Source of the DNA: an uncultured Flavobacteriales bacterium
GTDB taxonomy: Bacteria > Bacteroidota > Bacteroidia > Flavobacteriales > UBA1820
Direction: 5' to 3'
DNA length: 55,774 nucleotides
Assembly: GCA_902478645.1 (NCBI GenBank)
Contig: CABSLV010000011.1
Coordinates: 1-55,774, forward strand
Shown here: positions 32,185 through 39,925 of the stretch, piece after piece
Layout: each line of letters starts with the position of its first letter
Position numbering within the stretch: the stretch's first letter is position 1
Program-made: the position numbers and the translations under genes
Notes under the pieces: model-generated
Told to the model about the DNA's origin: nothing
Seen by the model: only the letters and a program-made list of their open reading frames with translations
Database searches by the model: none

Positions 32185-33834
32185 TTATTCCTTGCTCACC
32201 GCACGCAGGTCCAGGTTGTTGGTGGTGATGTTGCTGGTAAAATTCCGCAAGGCGGGATTGTAGAAACGGATCACCTGGTCGTAAAACAGCACCACGGCCG
32301 GCACATCGAGCATTGCCAGCGAATCGGCACGGCGATACAAGGCGGCACGCCGGGAGGGATCGAGCGTATGGACAGCCTCGAGGTACAGGTGGTCGAAAGC
32401 GGGATTGGAATAATGCGTATAGTTCGGTCCCTTGGGGCTTTCGTTCGGGCCGTAGAAGAGCGAGAGGTAGTTCTCACCATCGGGATAGTCGCCCACCCAG
32501 CTGGCCCGGAAAAAGTCCGACTTGCCGGTAGCCATCGCCTGGCGGAGACTGGCCGTCTGGATGACCTCCACGCTCACCGGTATGCCCAAACGCTGCCACT
32601 CGGACTGGATGTATTCGCACAGGTCGCGGTAGTCGGAATTCACCTGAAGGACAAAGGGTTTGATAGGACCCTTTTCCCGTTTGTACTCCTCGATCAGGCG
32701 CAGGGACAGCTCCGGATCGTACAGATTGACGCTATCCGAAGCCAAGGTGCCGTCCAAGCCCAACGGGATCATGCCTCCGGTAGCCGGAATGCCGATGTTC
32801 TTGCGCAGGTAGAGCATCATCTTGCGCCGATCGAACCCGTGGTTGAGCGCACGGCGTATCCGAAGGTCGGACAGGGGATGGTCCTGCGGCAAGTCCATCT
32901 TGATGCCCAGGTATTCGGTATTGAGGTACGGCATGGTCATCATGGAGATCTGACCTTCGAATTTCTCCTTGAGCCGCCCGTCGGAGGTGAGCACCTCGTC
33001 GGCATAACCGGGGTCGAGCCCCGAGATAAAGTCGAGGTTGCCCATCAGGAACTCCATGAAGGCGGACTGTTTGTCCGGCAGAAAAGTGATGTTGACCGCT
33101 TCCAGGTACGGCAGACGCACCCCCGCGGAGTCGTATTCGAAAAAGTCGGGATTGCGCCGCAAGACCAGCATGTTGCCCTCGCTCCAATACTTGACGTAAA
33201 ACGCGCCCGTACCCACCGGACGGGTGCGGAAATCCTCGCCCAGGTATTCCACCGCCTCGCGGGGCACGACCATGCAATACGGCATCGTCAGCAGGCTCAT
33301 AAAAGCCGGGAAAGGCTCCCGAAGGCGGATGTGGAGCGTGGTGTCGTTCGGCGCATCGATCGTCTCCACGTAATTCATCGTCCACGCACCGGGCGAAGTT
33401 ACCAGCGTATCGGTAAGCCGCCCGAGGGAATACACGAAATCGTGGGCATTGACCGTACGGGTGCTGTCCGGATACTGGGGCAGGAAAGCCTCACTCTTGT
33501 GGAAACGCACATCGTCGCGCAGGATGAACGTATAGTCCCGCCCGTCGGGGGATATCTCCCAGCGTTTGGCGATCTCGGGGATCACGTGGGCATTGGTGTC
33601 CAGGCGGACCAGTCCGGAGAAGACCTGCCGGCAAGCCCACACGCCGGACTGCAAACGGGCAAAAGCCGGGTCGAGGGACAAGAGATTGCCCGCTTCATTG
33701 TAGCGGAACACCTGGCTGTCGGGAGCCGGCTCGGGACGGTGGCACGCCGAAAAGGCAAACACCGCTACCACACACACGGACAAAACCTTATGAAAAAAAA
33801 CTCCGGAAATGCTATCGGGGATACGTATCTTCAT
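32185..33834 (-). CDS. OppA-type (SBP_bac_5) solute-binding lipoprotein, orphan
   Basis: A 549-residue lipoprotein (lipobox FSAC, C31) of the dipeptide/oligopeptide-binding family 5. Family hallmarks are LLSLDPAFA, the binding-cleft start EIAKRWEISPDGRDYTFILRDDVRFH (about 84-109, quoted in parts), TVNAHDFVYSL, PVGTGAFYVK and the C-terminal NYTHYSNPAFDHLY. It should capture peptides or a similar ligand at the envelope. No permease or ATPase gene lies nearby, so it is an orphan or works with a distant transporter. Start at ATG 33834; earlier in-frame codons lie over the promoter. Confidence 0.9.
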   Translation of the reverse strand: MKIRIPDSISGVFFHKVLSVCVVAVFAFSACHRPEPAPDSQVFRYNEAGNLLSLDPAFARLQSGVWACRQVFSGLVRLDTNAHVIPEIAKRWEISPDGRDYTFILRDDVRFHKSEAFLPQYPDSTRTVNAHDFVYSLGRLTDTLVTSPGAWTMNYVETIDAPNDTTLHIRLREPFPAFMSLLTMPYCMVVPREAVEYLGEDFRTRPVGTGAFYVKYWSEGNMLVLRRNPDFFEYDSAGVRLPYLEAVNITFLPDKQSAFMEFLMGNLDFISGLDPGYADEVLTSDGRLKEKFEGQISMMTMPYLNTEYLGIKMDLPQDHPLSDLRIRRALNHGFDRRKMMLYLRKNIGIPATGGMIPLGLDGTLASDSVNLYDPELSLRLIEEYKREKGPIKPFVLQVNSDYRDLCEYIQSEWQRLGIPVSVEVIQTASLRQAMATGKSDFFRASWVGDYPDGENYLSLFYGPNESPKGPNYTHYSNPAFDHLYLEAVHTLDPSRRAALYRRADSLAMLDVPAVVLFYDQVIRFYNPALRNFTSNITTNNLDLRAVSKE

Positions 33835-33880
33835 CTGTTTTTCTTTTGCTGTCCGATGTACCCATCGGGATTTGAATGGG

Positions 33881-33888
33881 TAAAGATA
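33881..33888 (-). promoter_or_regulatory. Possible promoter of the orphan binding protein
   Basis: TATCTTTA on the minus strand, one base off TAnnTTTG, 46 nt before the ATG. Confidence 0.45.
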
Positions 33889-34011
33889 CGCCATATCCGC
33901 TTTTCGCGCCGCATCCACGCTTCATTTTTCACGCAATCCCTCCGATCCGTTCATTTTTTAACCGTCCGTTTCCTTCCCGTAGGAACATTTGCCCGGGCGG
34001 GGATTCCTCCC

Positions 34012-34019
34012 TACCTTTG
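34012..34019 (+). promoter_or_regulatory. Promoter of the HAD phosphatase gene
   Basis: TACCTTTG with TTTG at 33988-33991, a 20-nt spacing that fits the Bacteroidetes -33/-7 pair well. 29 nt to the ATG. Confidence 0.72.
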
Positions 34020-34048
34020 TCCGGATAGAAAATCCGGCAAAGGAAACG

Positions 34049-34702
34049 ATGAAAAAACTGGTGATTTTCGACTTGGACGGCACGCTGCTCAACACCCTGG
34101 GCGACTTGGCCGCTTCGTGCAACTACCTGATGGCACAGCACGGCTACCCAACCCATCCCTTGGACCGCTACCGCTACATGGTGGGCAACGGCATCAACAA
34201 ACTCATCGAACGCGCCCTTCCGTCCGGAGAGTCCTCCCCGGAGAGAGCCGCCGCCCTGCGCCCCGAATTCATCGCCCGGTATCGGGAACACCTCTGGGAA
34301 CACTCCCATCCCTACCCCGGCATCGAAACTCTCCTGGAAGCCCTTTGCCGGCAGGGCATCCTGCTGGCCGTAGCCAGCAACAAATACCACGAAGGCACCG
34401 TGGCGCTGGTGCAGCATTTCTTTCCCCAAGTGCCGTTTGCCGCCGTCTTCGGACAGCGGGAAGGCATCCCGGTAAAACCCGATCCGGCCGTAGTGCGCAA
34501 GATCCTCTCCGCGACCGGTGTCTCGGCTGAGCATGCACTGTACGCAGGCGACTCCGACGTCGATATGCGCACCGCCGCCCACGCAGGCATCGAATCGGTG
34601 GGGGTTTGCTGGGGATTCCGACCGCGCGCGGAACTCGAAGCCTCGGGTGCCGACCACCTGGCCGAAACGCCGCAAGACATCCTCCCGATAGCCCTCTCGT
34701 AA
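34049..34702 (+). CDS. gph: HAD-superfamily phosphatase (phosphoglycolate phosphatase-like)
   Basis: A 217-residue cytoplasmic phosphatase with the HAD motifs in order: FDLDGTLLNT (nucleophile D8, acid/base D10), AVASNKYHEGT (motif II), K at GIPVKPDP (motif III) and YAGDSDVDMRTA (motif IV). A helical cap between residues 14 and 85, with YRYMVGNGINKLIERALP, is like Gph. It likely clears 2-phosphoglycolate from DNA repair or acts as a general phosphatase. The ATG at 34049 follows AAAGGA and the DLDGT spacing is standard. The gene stands alone; a weak GCAAG/CTTGC hairpin with T-rich tail follows near 34741-34760. Confidence 0.88.
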   Translation: MKKLVIFDLDGTLLNTLGDLAASCNYLMAQHGYPTHPLDRYRYMVGNGINKLIERALPSGESSPERAAALRPEFIARYREHLWEHSHPYPGIETLLEALCRQGILLAVASNKYHEGTVALVQHFFPQVPFAAVFGQREGIPVKPDPAVVRKILSATGVSAEHALYAGDSDVDMRTAAHAGIESVGVCWGFRPRAELEASGADHLAETPQDILPIALS

Positions 34703-34802
34703 GAACACACGCCCCCTTTCCGAAAGAGGTTCTTCCTCCGGCAAGGACTTGCTTTCTTTCTAAAAAAGTACGGTATGCTGCAGCAAAAAATCCTGTGAAG
34801 AT

Positions 34803-35480
34803 TTACAGAAACTTATAAGCCACATTGACCCCGAAGCGCGGGATCCAGTTGGACGAACCGTTCCAGGGGTCGTCGATCTCCGGTTGGTTGGGCCGGTGGG
34901 GCTTCATGATGATCTCATCCTTGCTGTGGACGATCTCCCCGCCCGGGCCGTACACGTCGTACAGGAAATAGCCGTTGTACCACCCTACCACAAACAGGCC
35001 TCCCACATAAGCGTCGAGGGTAAAATGCTCTCCCAGGATCCATTTGTAGCCTACCGAAGGGCCTATCAGGAATCCTGTCCCCCGCTCATACTTGTTGGCC
35101 CAGTAGATGAACTGATCCGCCTTGAAAAAATAAGGCCGCGACATCTTCATCATCACCAGCGCTCCGAGGTCCCCGGAAACCCACCAACCGCGATGATGGT
35201 CCCGGTCCGTTTTCTTGAAGTACCAACGGAGTTCCCCCAGCACATATCCGAATTTTTCAGGACGGGAATGACCGCCCAATTTGACCGATTCCCAGGGAGA
35301 GTACAAAAACTCGCTGGCGAGCGAAAGCCGCGGCGATATGGGCACCTCGACCGAGAGGTCGATCACTCCAGCCAGAGCATACGCCCCATTGACCTTCACT
35401 TCCGTCTGTCCGTAGGCCCGGGGAGCGAAAAACAACAAGACCCATACGGCCGCCAAAAGAAAACGTTTCGTGCTTTTCAT
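34803..35480 (-). CDS. DUF3575 outer-membrane-associated protein
   Basis: A 225-residue exported protein with a signal peptide (1-25, cut near AYGQ). The rest is Tyr/Trp/Gly-rich with alternating strands (VDLSVEVPISPRLSLASEFLY, in parts; GPSVGYKWILGEHFTLDAYVG; ending FGVNVAYKFL with a C-terminal aromatic residue region typical of outer-membrane barrels). This fits DUF3575, a Bacteroidetes family often found near fimbrial or envelope genes. No function is known. The ATG at 35480 follows a TATATTTG promoter; longer versions do not start with a signal peptide. Confidence 0.8.
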   Translation of the reverse strand: MKSTKRFLLAAVWVLLFFAPRAYGQTEVKVNGAYALAGVIDLSVEVPISPRLSLASEFLYSPWESVKLGGHSRPEKFGYVLGELRWYFKKTDRDHHRGWWVSGDLGALVMMKMSRPYFFKADQFIYWANKYERGTGFLIGPSVGYKWILGEHFTLDAYVGGLFVVGWYNGYFLYDVYGPGGEIVHSKDEIIMKPHRPNQPEIDDPWNGSSNWIPRFGVNVAYKFL

Positions 35481-35508
35481 CACAGTAACTGATAAATATG
35501 CGAAGGTG

Positions 35509-35516
35509 CAAATATA
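35509..35516 (-). promoter_or_regulatory. Promoter -7 box of the DUF3575 gene
   Basis: TATATTTG on the minus strand, 29 nt before the ATG at 35480. Confidence 0.68.
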
Positions 35517-35655
35517 GCAAAAGGAGAACGCATACCCATCCTTGTTTAGCCGCTTAGGACCTTCTGTTTTTACGATCTGCCACGACTTCCCCGCAAAGAC
35601 AAAAAGATCCTCACAAAAAGACACAAAACACCATACGGATTCTCAAAAAAATAGC

Positions 35656-35663
35656 TACATTTG
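35656..35663 (+). promoter_or_regulatory. Promoter -7 box of trpB
   Basis: TACATTTG, 24 nt before the ATG at 35688. It overlaps an in-frame TTG, which argues that the TTG is not the start codon. Confidence 0.65.
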
Positions 35664-35687
35664 CCATCAACCAAGATAAAAATACCT

Positions 35688-36884
35688 ATGGGATACAATA
35701 TAGACGACCAAGGCTACTACGGCCCCTTCGGCGGAGCTTACATACCGGAGATGCTCCGTCCCAACATCGAAACCCTCCAACGGGAATACCTCAAGGCGAT
35801 TGAAGAACCCTCCTTCCAGCAGGAATTCGACTCCCTGATGCGGGATTACGTCGGACGGCCCTCGCCCCTGTATTTTTCGCAGAAACTCTCCGACCGATAC
35901 GGAGCACGCATCTATCTGAAACGCGAGGACCTCAACCACACCGGAGCCCACAAGATCAACAATGCCATCGGACAGATCCTGCTGGCCCGTCGGATGGGCA
36001 AGCGCCGCATCATCGCCGAAACAGGTGCCGGCCAACACGGCGTGGCAGCGGCTACCGTCTGCGCCTTGATGGGCATGGAGTGCTACGTGTACATGGGAGC
36101 AGTGGACATCGAGCGGCAAATGCTCAACGTACGGAAAATGCAAATGCTCGGCGCCAAAGTCGTTTCGGTGGAAACCGGCCGAAAGACGCTCAAGGAAGCC
36201 GTGGACGAAGCACTGAAGGACTGGTGCGAACACCCCGATGAAACCTTCTACCTGATCGGTTCGGCCGTCGGCCCGCACCCCTATCCCGACATGGTCGCCC
36301 GCTTCCAGTCGGTCATCTCGAAGGAGATCAAAGCCCAACTGCTCGAAAAAGAAGGCCGGGACTATCCGGATTACCTGATCGCCTGCGTCGGCGGAGGAAG
36401 CAATGCCATCGGCACGTTCTACCACTATCTGGACGATCCGCGCGTCCAGCTGATCGAAGCCGAAGCCGGTGGCATGGGTACGGATACGGACGAAAATGCC
36501 GCGACCATGACCCTGGGCAAGGAAAGCATCCTGCACGGCAGCAAAACGCTCGTGCTGCTGGACAAAAACGGCGACACGGCCGAACCTTACTCCATCTCGG
36601 CCGGGCTGGACTACCCCGGAGTAGGTCCCGCCCATGCCAACCTCTACACCTCGGGACGCTCGGACGTGCTGGCCATCAACGACGATCAGGCGCTCGAAGC
36701 CGCCTACGAACTCACCCGTACCGAAGGCATCATCCCGGCACTCGAATCGGCTCATGCCCTGGCCGTGCTGCCCCGCTACTCTTTCCGCAAGGACTCCGTG
36801 GTGGTGGTAACCGTCTCGGGACGAGGCGACAAGGACATGGAGACCTACCTGAAACATTTCAAGGGCTGTCCGGACAACCGCTGA
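35688..36884 (+). CDS. trpB: Tryptophan synthase beta chain, stand-alone
   Basis: A 398-residue PLP enzyme that makes tryptophan from indole and serine. Schiff-base K89 lies in LNHTGAHKINNA. ETGAGQHGVAAA, the phosphate-binding GGGSNAIG, and the catalytic E in the ETGAGQHG loop are all standard. The size and motifs are those of TrpB1, the form that works with TrpA. No other trp gene lies within the window; instead it is followed by cysE and cysK, which belong to the same serine-based, PLP chemistry. Whether trpA lies elsewhere cannot be seen. A terminator follows, so it is probably monocistronic. Confidence 0.95.
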   Translation: MGYNIDDQGYYGPFGGAYIPEMLRPNIETLQREYLKAIEEPSFQQEFDSLMRDYVGRPSPLYFSQKLSDRYGARIYLKREDLNHTGAHKINNAIGQILLARRMGKRRIIAETGAGQHGVAAATVCALMGMECYVYMGAVDIERQMLNVRKMQMLGAKVVSVETGRKTLKEAVDEALKDWCEHPDETFYLIGSAVGPHPYPDMVARFQSVISKEIKAQLLEKEGRDYPDYLIACVGGGSNAIGTFYHYLDDPRVQLIEAEAGGMGTDTDENAATMTLGKESILHGSKTLVLLDKNGDTAEPYSISAGLDYPGVGPAHANLYTSGRSDVLAINDDQALEAAYELTRTEGIIPALESAHALAVLPRYSFRKDSVVVVTVSGRGDKDMETYLKHFKGCPDNR

Positions 36885-36915
36885 CCTTCCGCCCCGAAAA
36901 CCGCATGAAAGCCTT

Positions 36916-36947
36916 CAGCCGCCTGCGCAAGGGGGCTGGGGTTTTTT
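36916..36947 (+). terminator. Intrinsic terminator of trpB
   Basis: CAGCCGCCT (36916-36924) pairs with AGGGGGCTG (36930-36938) with one mismatch and a GCGCA loop, followed by six T at 36942-36947. Confidence 0.75.
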
Positions 36948-36989
36948 CATTTTATTTCACTTCCTGTCCGAAAACCTTTGAACAAACCG

Positions 36990-37814
36990 ATGGATCCGAA
37001 AGCCGACCAAGAAACCTTTCCCCAATACCTCGCCCGTACCTCGGCGCAATACTCCCAACATGTGCCTTCGCATACGGTAGTCTATCGCTTTGTGGACAGC
37101 CTCACCGACCTGCTGTTCCCGGTGCGCAGCGACCAGCCGCTTTCCCTCGCTCAGATCGAAGAGCGTTGGGAGGGCCTTCACCGCGACTTCGCCGCCATCA
37201 TTTGTCCGCTTTGCGCTCCCGAAGTCGCCTGTGAAATATTGTCCGAACAATTCTTCGCCCGGATCGCCGAGCTTCACGCCAGCCTGGTAGAGGACGCGGA
37301 AATGTACCGGGACAGCGACCCGGCTTCGGGTTGCGTGGAGGAAGTCATCCTGTGCTACCCCGGTTTTTACGCCGTGATGGTACACCGGATCGCCCACGAG
37401 ATCCACCGGCTGGGCATCCCCCTGCTGCCCCGGGTCATCGCCGAATACGCCCATAGCCGCACCGGTATCGACATCCATCCGGGTGCCACGATCGGAAAAC
37501 ACTTCTACATCGACCACGGCACGGGGGTGGTCATCGGCGAGACGACCGTCATCGGTGACAACGTATGCCTCTACCAAGGCGTTACCCTGGGGGCCTCCTA
37601 CGTGGACAAGGAACTGCGCGGGGTGCGCCGCCACCCGAGCATCGAGGACAACGTGATCATCTATGCCGGCAGCACCATCCTGGGAGGGAATACCGTTGTA
37701 GGGCACGACTCGATCATCGGAGGAAACGTCTGGCTGACGGAATCCGTGCCGCCCTACTCGCGCGTGTACCACAAACCCGAAATCGCCATCAAAACAAAGA
37801 AAACGACAAAATAA
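36990..37814 (+). CDS. cysE: Serine O-acetyltransferase
   Basis: A 274-residue enzyme that acetylates serine with acetyl-CoA, the first step of cysteine synthesis. The N-terminal helical domain (about 1-145) is followed by a left-handed beta-helix of hexapeptide repeats: GIDIHPGATIGKHFYIDHGT, VIGETTVIGDNVCLYQGVTLG, and the loop RHPSIEDNVIIYAGSTILG. The catalytic His is in the IDHGTGVVIGE segment. An in-frame TTG 12 nt earlier is possible; I prefer the ATG. It precedes cysK by 64 nt on the same strand, the classic pair. Confidence 0.93.
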   Translation: MDPKADQETFPQYLARTSAQYSQHVPSHTVVYRFVDSLTDLLFPVRSDQPLSLAQIEERWEGLHRDFAAIICPLCAPEVACEILSEQFFARIAELHASLVEDAEMYRDSDPASGCVEEVILCYPGFYAVMVHRIAHEIHRLGIPLLPRVIAEYAHSRTGIDIHPGATIGKHFYIDHGTGVVIGETTVIGDNVCLYQGVTLGASYVDKELRGVRRHPSIEDNVIIYAGSTILGGNTVVGHDSIIGGNVWLTESVPPYSRVYHKPEIAIKTKKTTK

Positions 37815-37878
37815 CCTCCCGGTGCTTTCCCCGCCGGGAACACCTCAAAACTCTAAGGGGAGAAAAAAAACGAAAACC

Positions 37879-38826
37879 ATGGCAAAAATCGCACAAGCAC
37901 TAACCGACCTGGTGGGCAACACCCCGCTGTTGGAACTCGCCCGCTTCGGAAAGCAGCATCATCTGCGCGCGCACCTGATCGCCAAACTGGAATACTTCAA
38001 CCCCGCCGGCAGCACCAAGGACCGCGCTGCCGTAGAAATGATCCGCTGCGCCGAGCAACAGGGGCGCCTGGCTCCCGGAGCCGTGCTGATCGAACCCACC
38101 AGCGGCAACACCGGCGTAGGCCTGGCCATGGTCGCCGCCGTACGCGGATACCGCCTGATCCTGACCATGCCCGAAACGATGAGCGCCGAACGCCGCAAAC
38201 TCCTCGCCGCATTGGGAGCCGAGATCGTCCTCACCCCGGGGAGCGAAGGAATGGCCGGAGCGGTGAAAAAGGCCGAAGCACTGCAAGCCGAAATCCCGGG
38301 TTCGGCCATCCTCCAGCAGTTTTCCAATCCGGCCAATCCGGAAGCACACCGCCGCACAACCGCACCGGAGATCTGGCGCGACACCGACGGAAAGGTGGAT
38401 GTCTTCGTCGCCGGAGTGGGAACCGGGGGGACGATCAGCGGAGTAGGAAGCGCCCTGAAAGCCTACCGAGCCGACATCGAAGTCGTAGCCGTCGAACCGG
38501 ACGGTTCGCCGGTACTCTCGGGCGGAAAGCCCGGCCCGCACGGCCTGCAAGGAATCGGCGCCGGATTCATCCCGGACAACTACGATGCCCGCGTGGTCGA
38601 TCGCATCGTGCGGGTCAAGGATCAGGATGCCATCCGCACCTCCCGCGAACTGGCCACCTGCGAGGGACTTCTGGTGGGTATTTCCTCGGGCGCAGCTGCC
38701 TATGCGGCATCCCTGCTGGCACAAGAAGAAGCCTATGCCGGCAAGAATATCGTGGTGCTGCTGCCCGATACGGGCGAACGTTACCTCTCGACGGCCCTGT
38801 ACGACTTCGAGGGGTATCCTCTCTGA
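37879..38826 (+). CDS. cysK: Cysteine synthase A (O-acetylserine sulfhydrylase)
   Basis: A 315-residue fold-type II PLP enzyme that joins sulfide to O-acetylserine to give cysteine. K47 in FNPAGSTKDRAA binds PLP, TSGNTGVGLAMVA binds the substrate carboxylate, and GVGTGGTISG binds the PLP phosphate. The usual S-V-K-D-R is here S-T-K-D-R, a mild variant. It takes the product of the upstream cysE and may bind the CysE C-terminus in the cysteine synthase complex (family knowledge). The start at MAKIAQALTDLVGNTPLL matches the family. The gene ends 12 nt before a 63-nt palindrome. Confidence 0.95.
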   Translation: MAKIAQALTDLVGNTPLLELARFGKQHHLRAHLIAKLEYFNPAGSTKDRAAVEMIRCAEQQGRLAPGAVLIEPTSGNTGVGLAMVAAVRGYRLILTMPETMSAERRKLLAALGAEIVLTPGSEGMAGAVKKAEALQAEIPGSAILQQFSNPANPEAHRRTTAPEIWRDTDGKVDVFVAGVGTGGTISGVGSALKAYRADIEVVAVEPDGSPVLSGGKPGPHGLQGIGAGFIPDNYDARVVDRIVRVKDQDAIRTSRELATCEGLLVGISSGAAAYAASLLAQEEAYAGKNIVVLLPDTGERYLSTALYDFEGYPL

Positions 38827-38838
38827 GCGGCTCCCACC

Positions 38839-38901
38839 ACCTCCCCAAACACCGCGCGGGCATTCCTCTCCGAGGAATGCCCGCGCGGTGTTTGGGGAGG
38901 T
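38839..38901. terminator. 63-nt perfect palindrome, convergent junction (P3)
   Basis: Arms 38839-38868 and 38872-38901 pair perfectly over 30 bp with a 3-nt loop. It lies between the ends of cysK (+, 38826) and the thioredoxin-like gene (-, 38928). There is little T-tract on either side, so the hairpin itself must do the work, or it has another role. Confidence 0.78.
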
Positions 38902-38927
38902 CTTGCCACGAACCCGTTCCCGGAGCA

Positions 38928-39749
38928 CTACCGGTCTTTTGCCGACAAGTATTCTTCCACCTTTCCCGGGTAGAGACCTATGGTCTTGAACACCAGGCGG
39001 CCGCGGCTATCCAGCAGGAAACAGGTCGGGGTCGCCTGCGCCTGGCAACGGATCTTCACGGGAGAGGTGTCGCCCTTGAAATCGGACACCTGAAGGTATC
39101 CCGACGGGTATTCCTCGGCAAGAGCCGCCAATTCGTCCGGGGAGGAAACCGGCCAAAACACGACGATCCGGAACTCCTCCCGGGAGGTTTTCGCGTGCAG
39201 TGCATCGAGGTATTCCCGTCCCGAAGTTCCCATGCACCCCAAACCGCCGTAGAGCAGCAGCACCGGCGTTCCCCGCCATTGACGCAACCGAAAAGGCCTC
39301 CCCTGCACATCCCACGCACGGAGGTTGTACACTTTCCCGCCCGGACGCAGTTCCTTGGCCCGACCATGAAGAGCCATCGCCCGGCCGTACAGGCTGCCAC
39401 GCAGTTCCTTCGGCAAACGCTTCCTTACGGCGCGAAGCGTATCCTTGGACAGGCCGAGCCGCATCGCAAAACACCGTTGCAGGCCACTGGGGGTCGCTGC
39501 GTATTGCACACTCAAGGCCTCCATGGCGTGAAGATACTGCTGGAAAAGAGCGTTGTAGGCTACCGTCAGGCTGTCTCTTTCCGTCTGGCTCTGCGCAGCG
39601 GCAAATTGCCCGGAGAAGTGCTCGCTCTGCGCCTCGAAACGCGCCGCCAGTGCACTTTCTTCCTTCAGAAAATTCTCTTCGGTGATCTCCTGCCCCCACA
39701 GCGCCCCGCACGCTGACAGGAGCACTGCGATCCATGCAATTCTTCTCAT
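38928..39749 (-). CDS. Secreted thioredoxin-like (TlpA/peroxiredoxin-fold) protein
   Basis: A 273-residue exported protein. The N-terminus MRRIAWIAVLLSACGALWGQ can be read as a lipoprotein signal (LSAC) or an ordinary one cut after WG. Residues about 30-135 are helical and Gln/Ala/Leu-rich, and the C-terminal part (about 155-270) is a thioredoxin-like domain: VYNLRAWDVQGRPFRLRQWRG, VLLLYGGLGCMGTS and ATPTCFLLDSRGRLV. The active site is C-M-G-T, with one cysteine, and the cis-Pro segment is TPTCF. It may be a thiol peroxidase-like or structural protein. Genes on both sides are separated by hairpins. Confidence 0.78.
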   Translation of the reverse strand: MRRIAWIAVLLSACGALWGQEITEENFLKEESALAARFEAQSEHFSGQFAAAQSQTERDSLTVAYNALFQQYLHAMEALSVQYAATPSGLQRCFAMRLGLSKDTLRAVRKRLPKELRGSLYGRAMALHGRAKELRPGGKVYNLRAWDVQGRPFRLRQWRGTPVLLLYGGLGCMGTSGREYLDALHAKTSREEFRIVVFWPVSSPDELAALAEEYPSGYLQVSDFKGDTSPVKIRCQAQATPTCFLLDSRGRLVFKTIGLYPGKVEEYLSAKDR

Positions 39750-39867
39750 CCTTGAACGAATTTTGGTCCCGCTTCCGGTGCAATTTACATCTTTTTCCCG
39801 TCCTTTCTTCACAAACCACCTCCGCCTGCCCCGATCCCCTTCCTGCAAAAGAGTCCTGGCGGACCAA

Positions 39868-39903
39868 AAAAACACGGGGGCGCTTTCAGCGCCCCCGTGC
39901 CCG
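39868..39903 (-). terminator. Intrinsic terminator of fumarase
   Basis: CACGGGGGCGCT (39873-39884) pairs perfectly with AGCGCCCCCGTG (39888-39899), loop TTC, and the minus strand then runs into seven T. Confidence 0.9.
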
Positions 39904-39925
39904 AAGTCGGAACGGATCCGACGGA

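Noticed and set aside
30982..34530. Plus-strand open frame of 1182 codons opposite the DUF4369 and binding-protein genes
   Set aside because: Antisense shadow of three lipoprotein genes with clear signals; runs through a promoter region and into the HAD gene in another frame.
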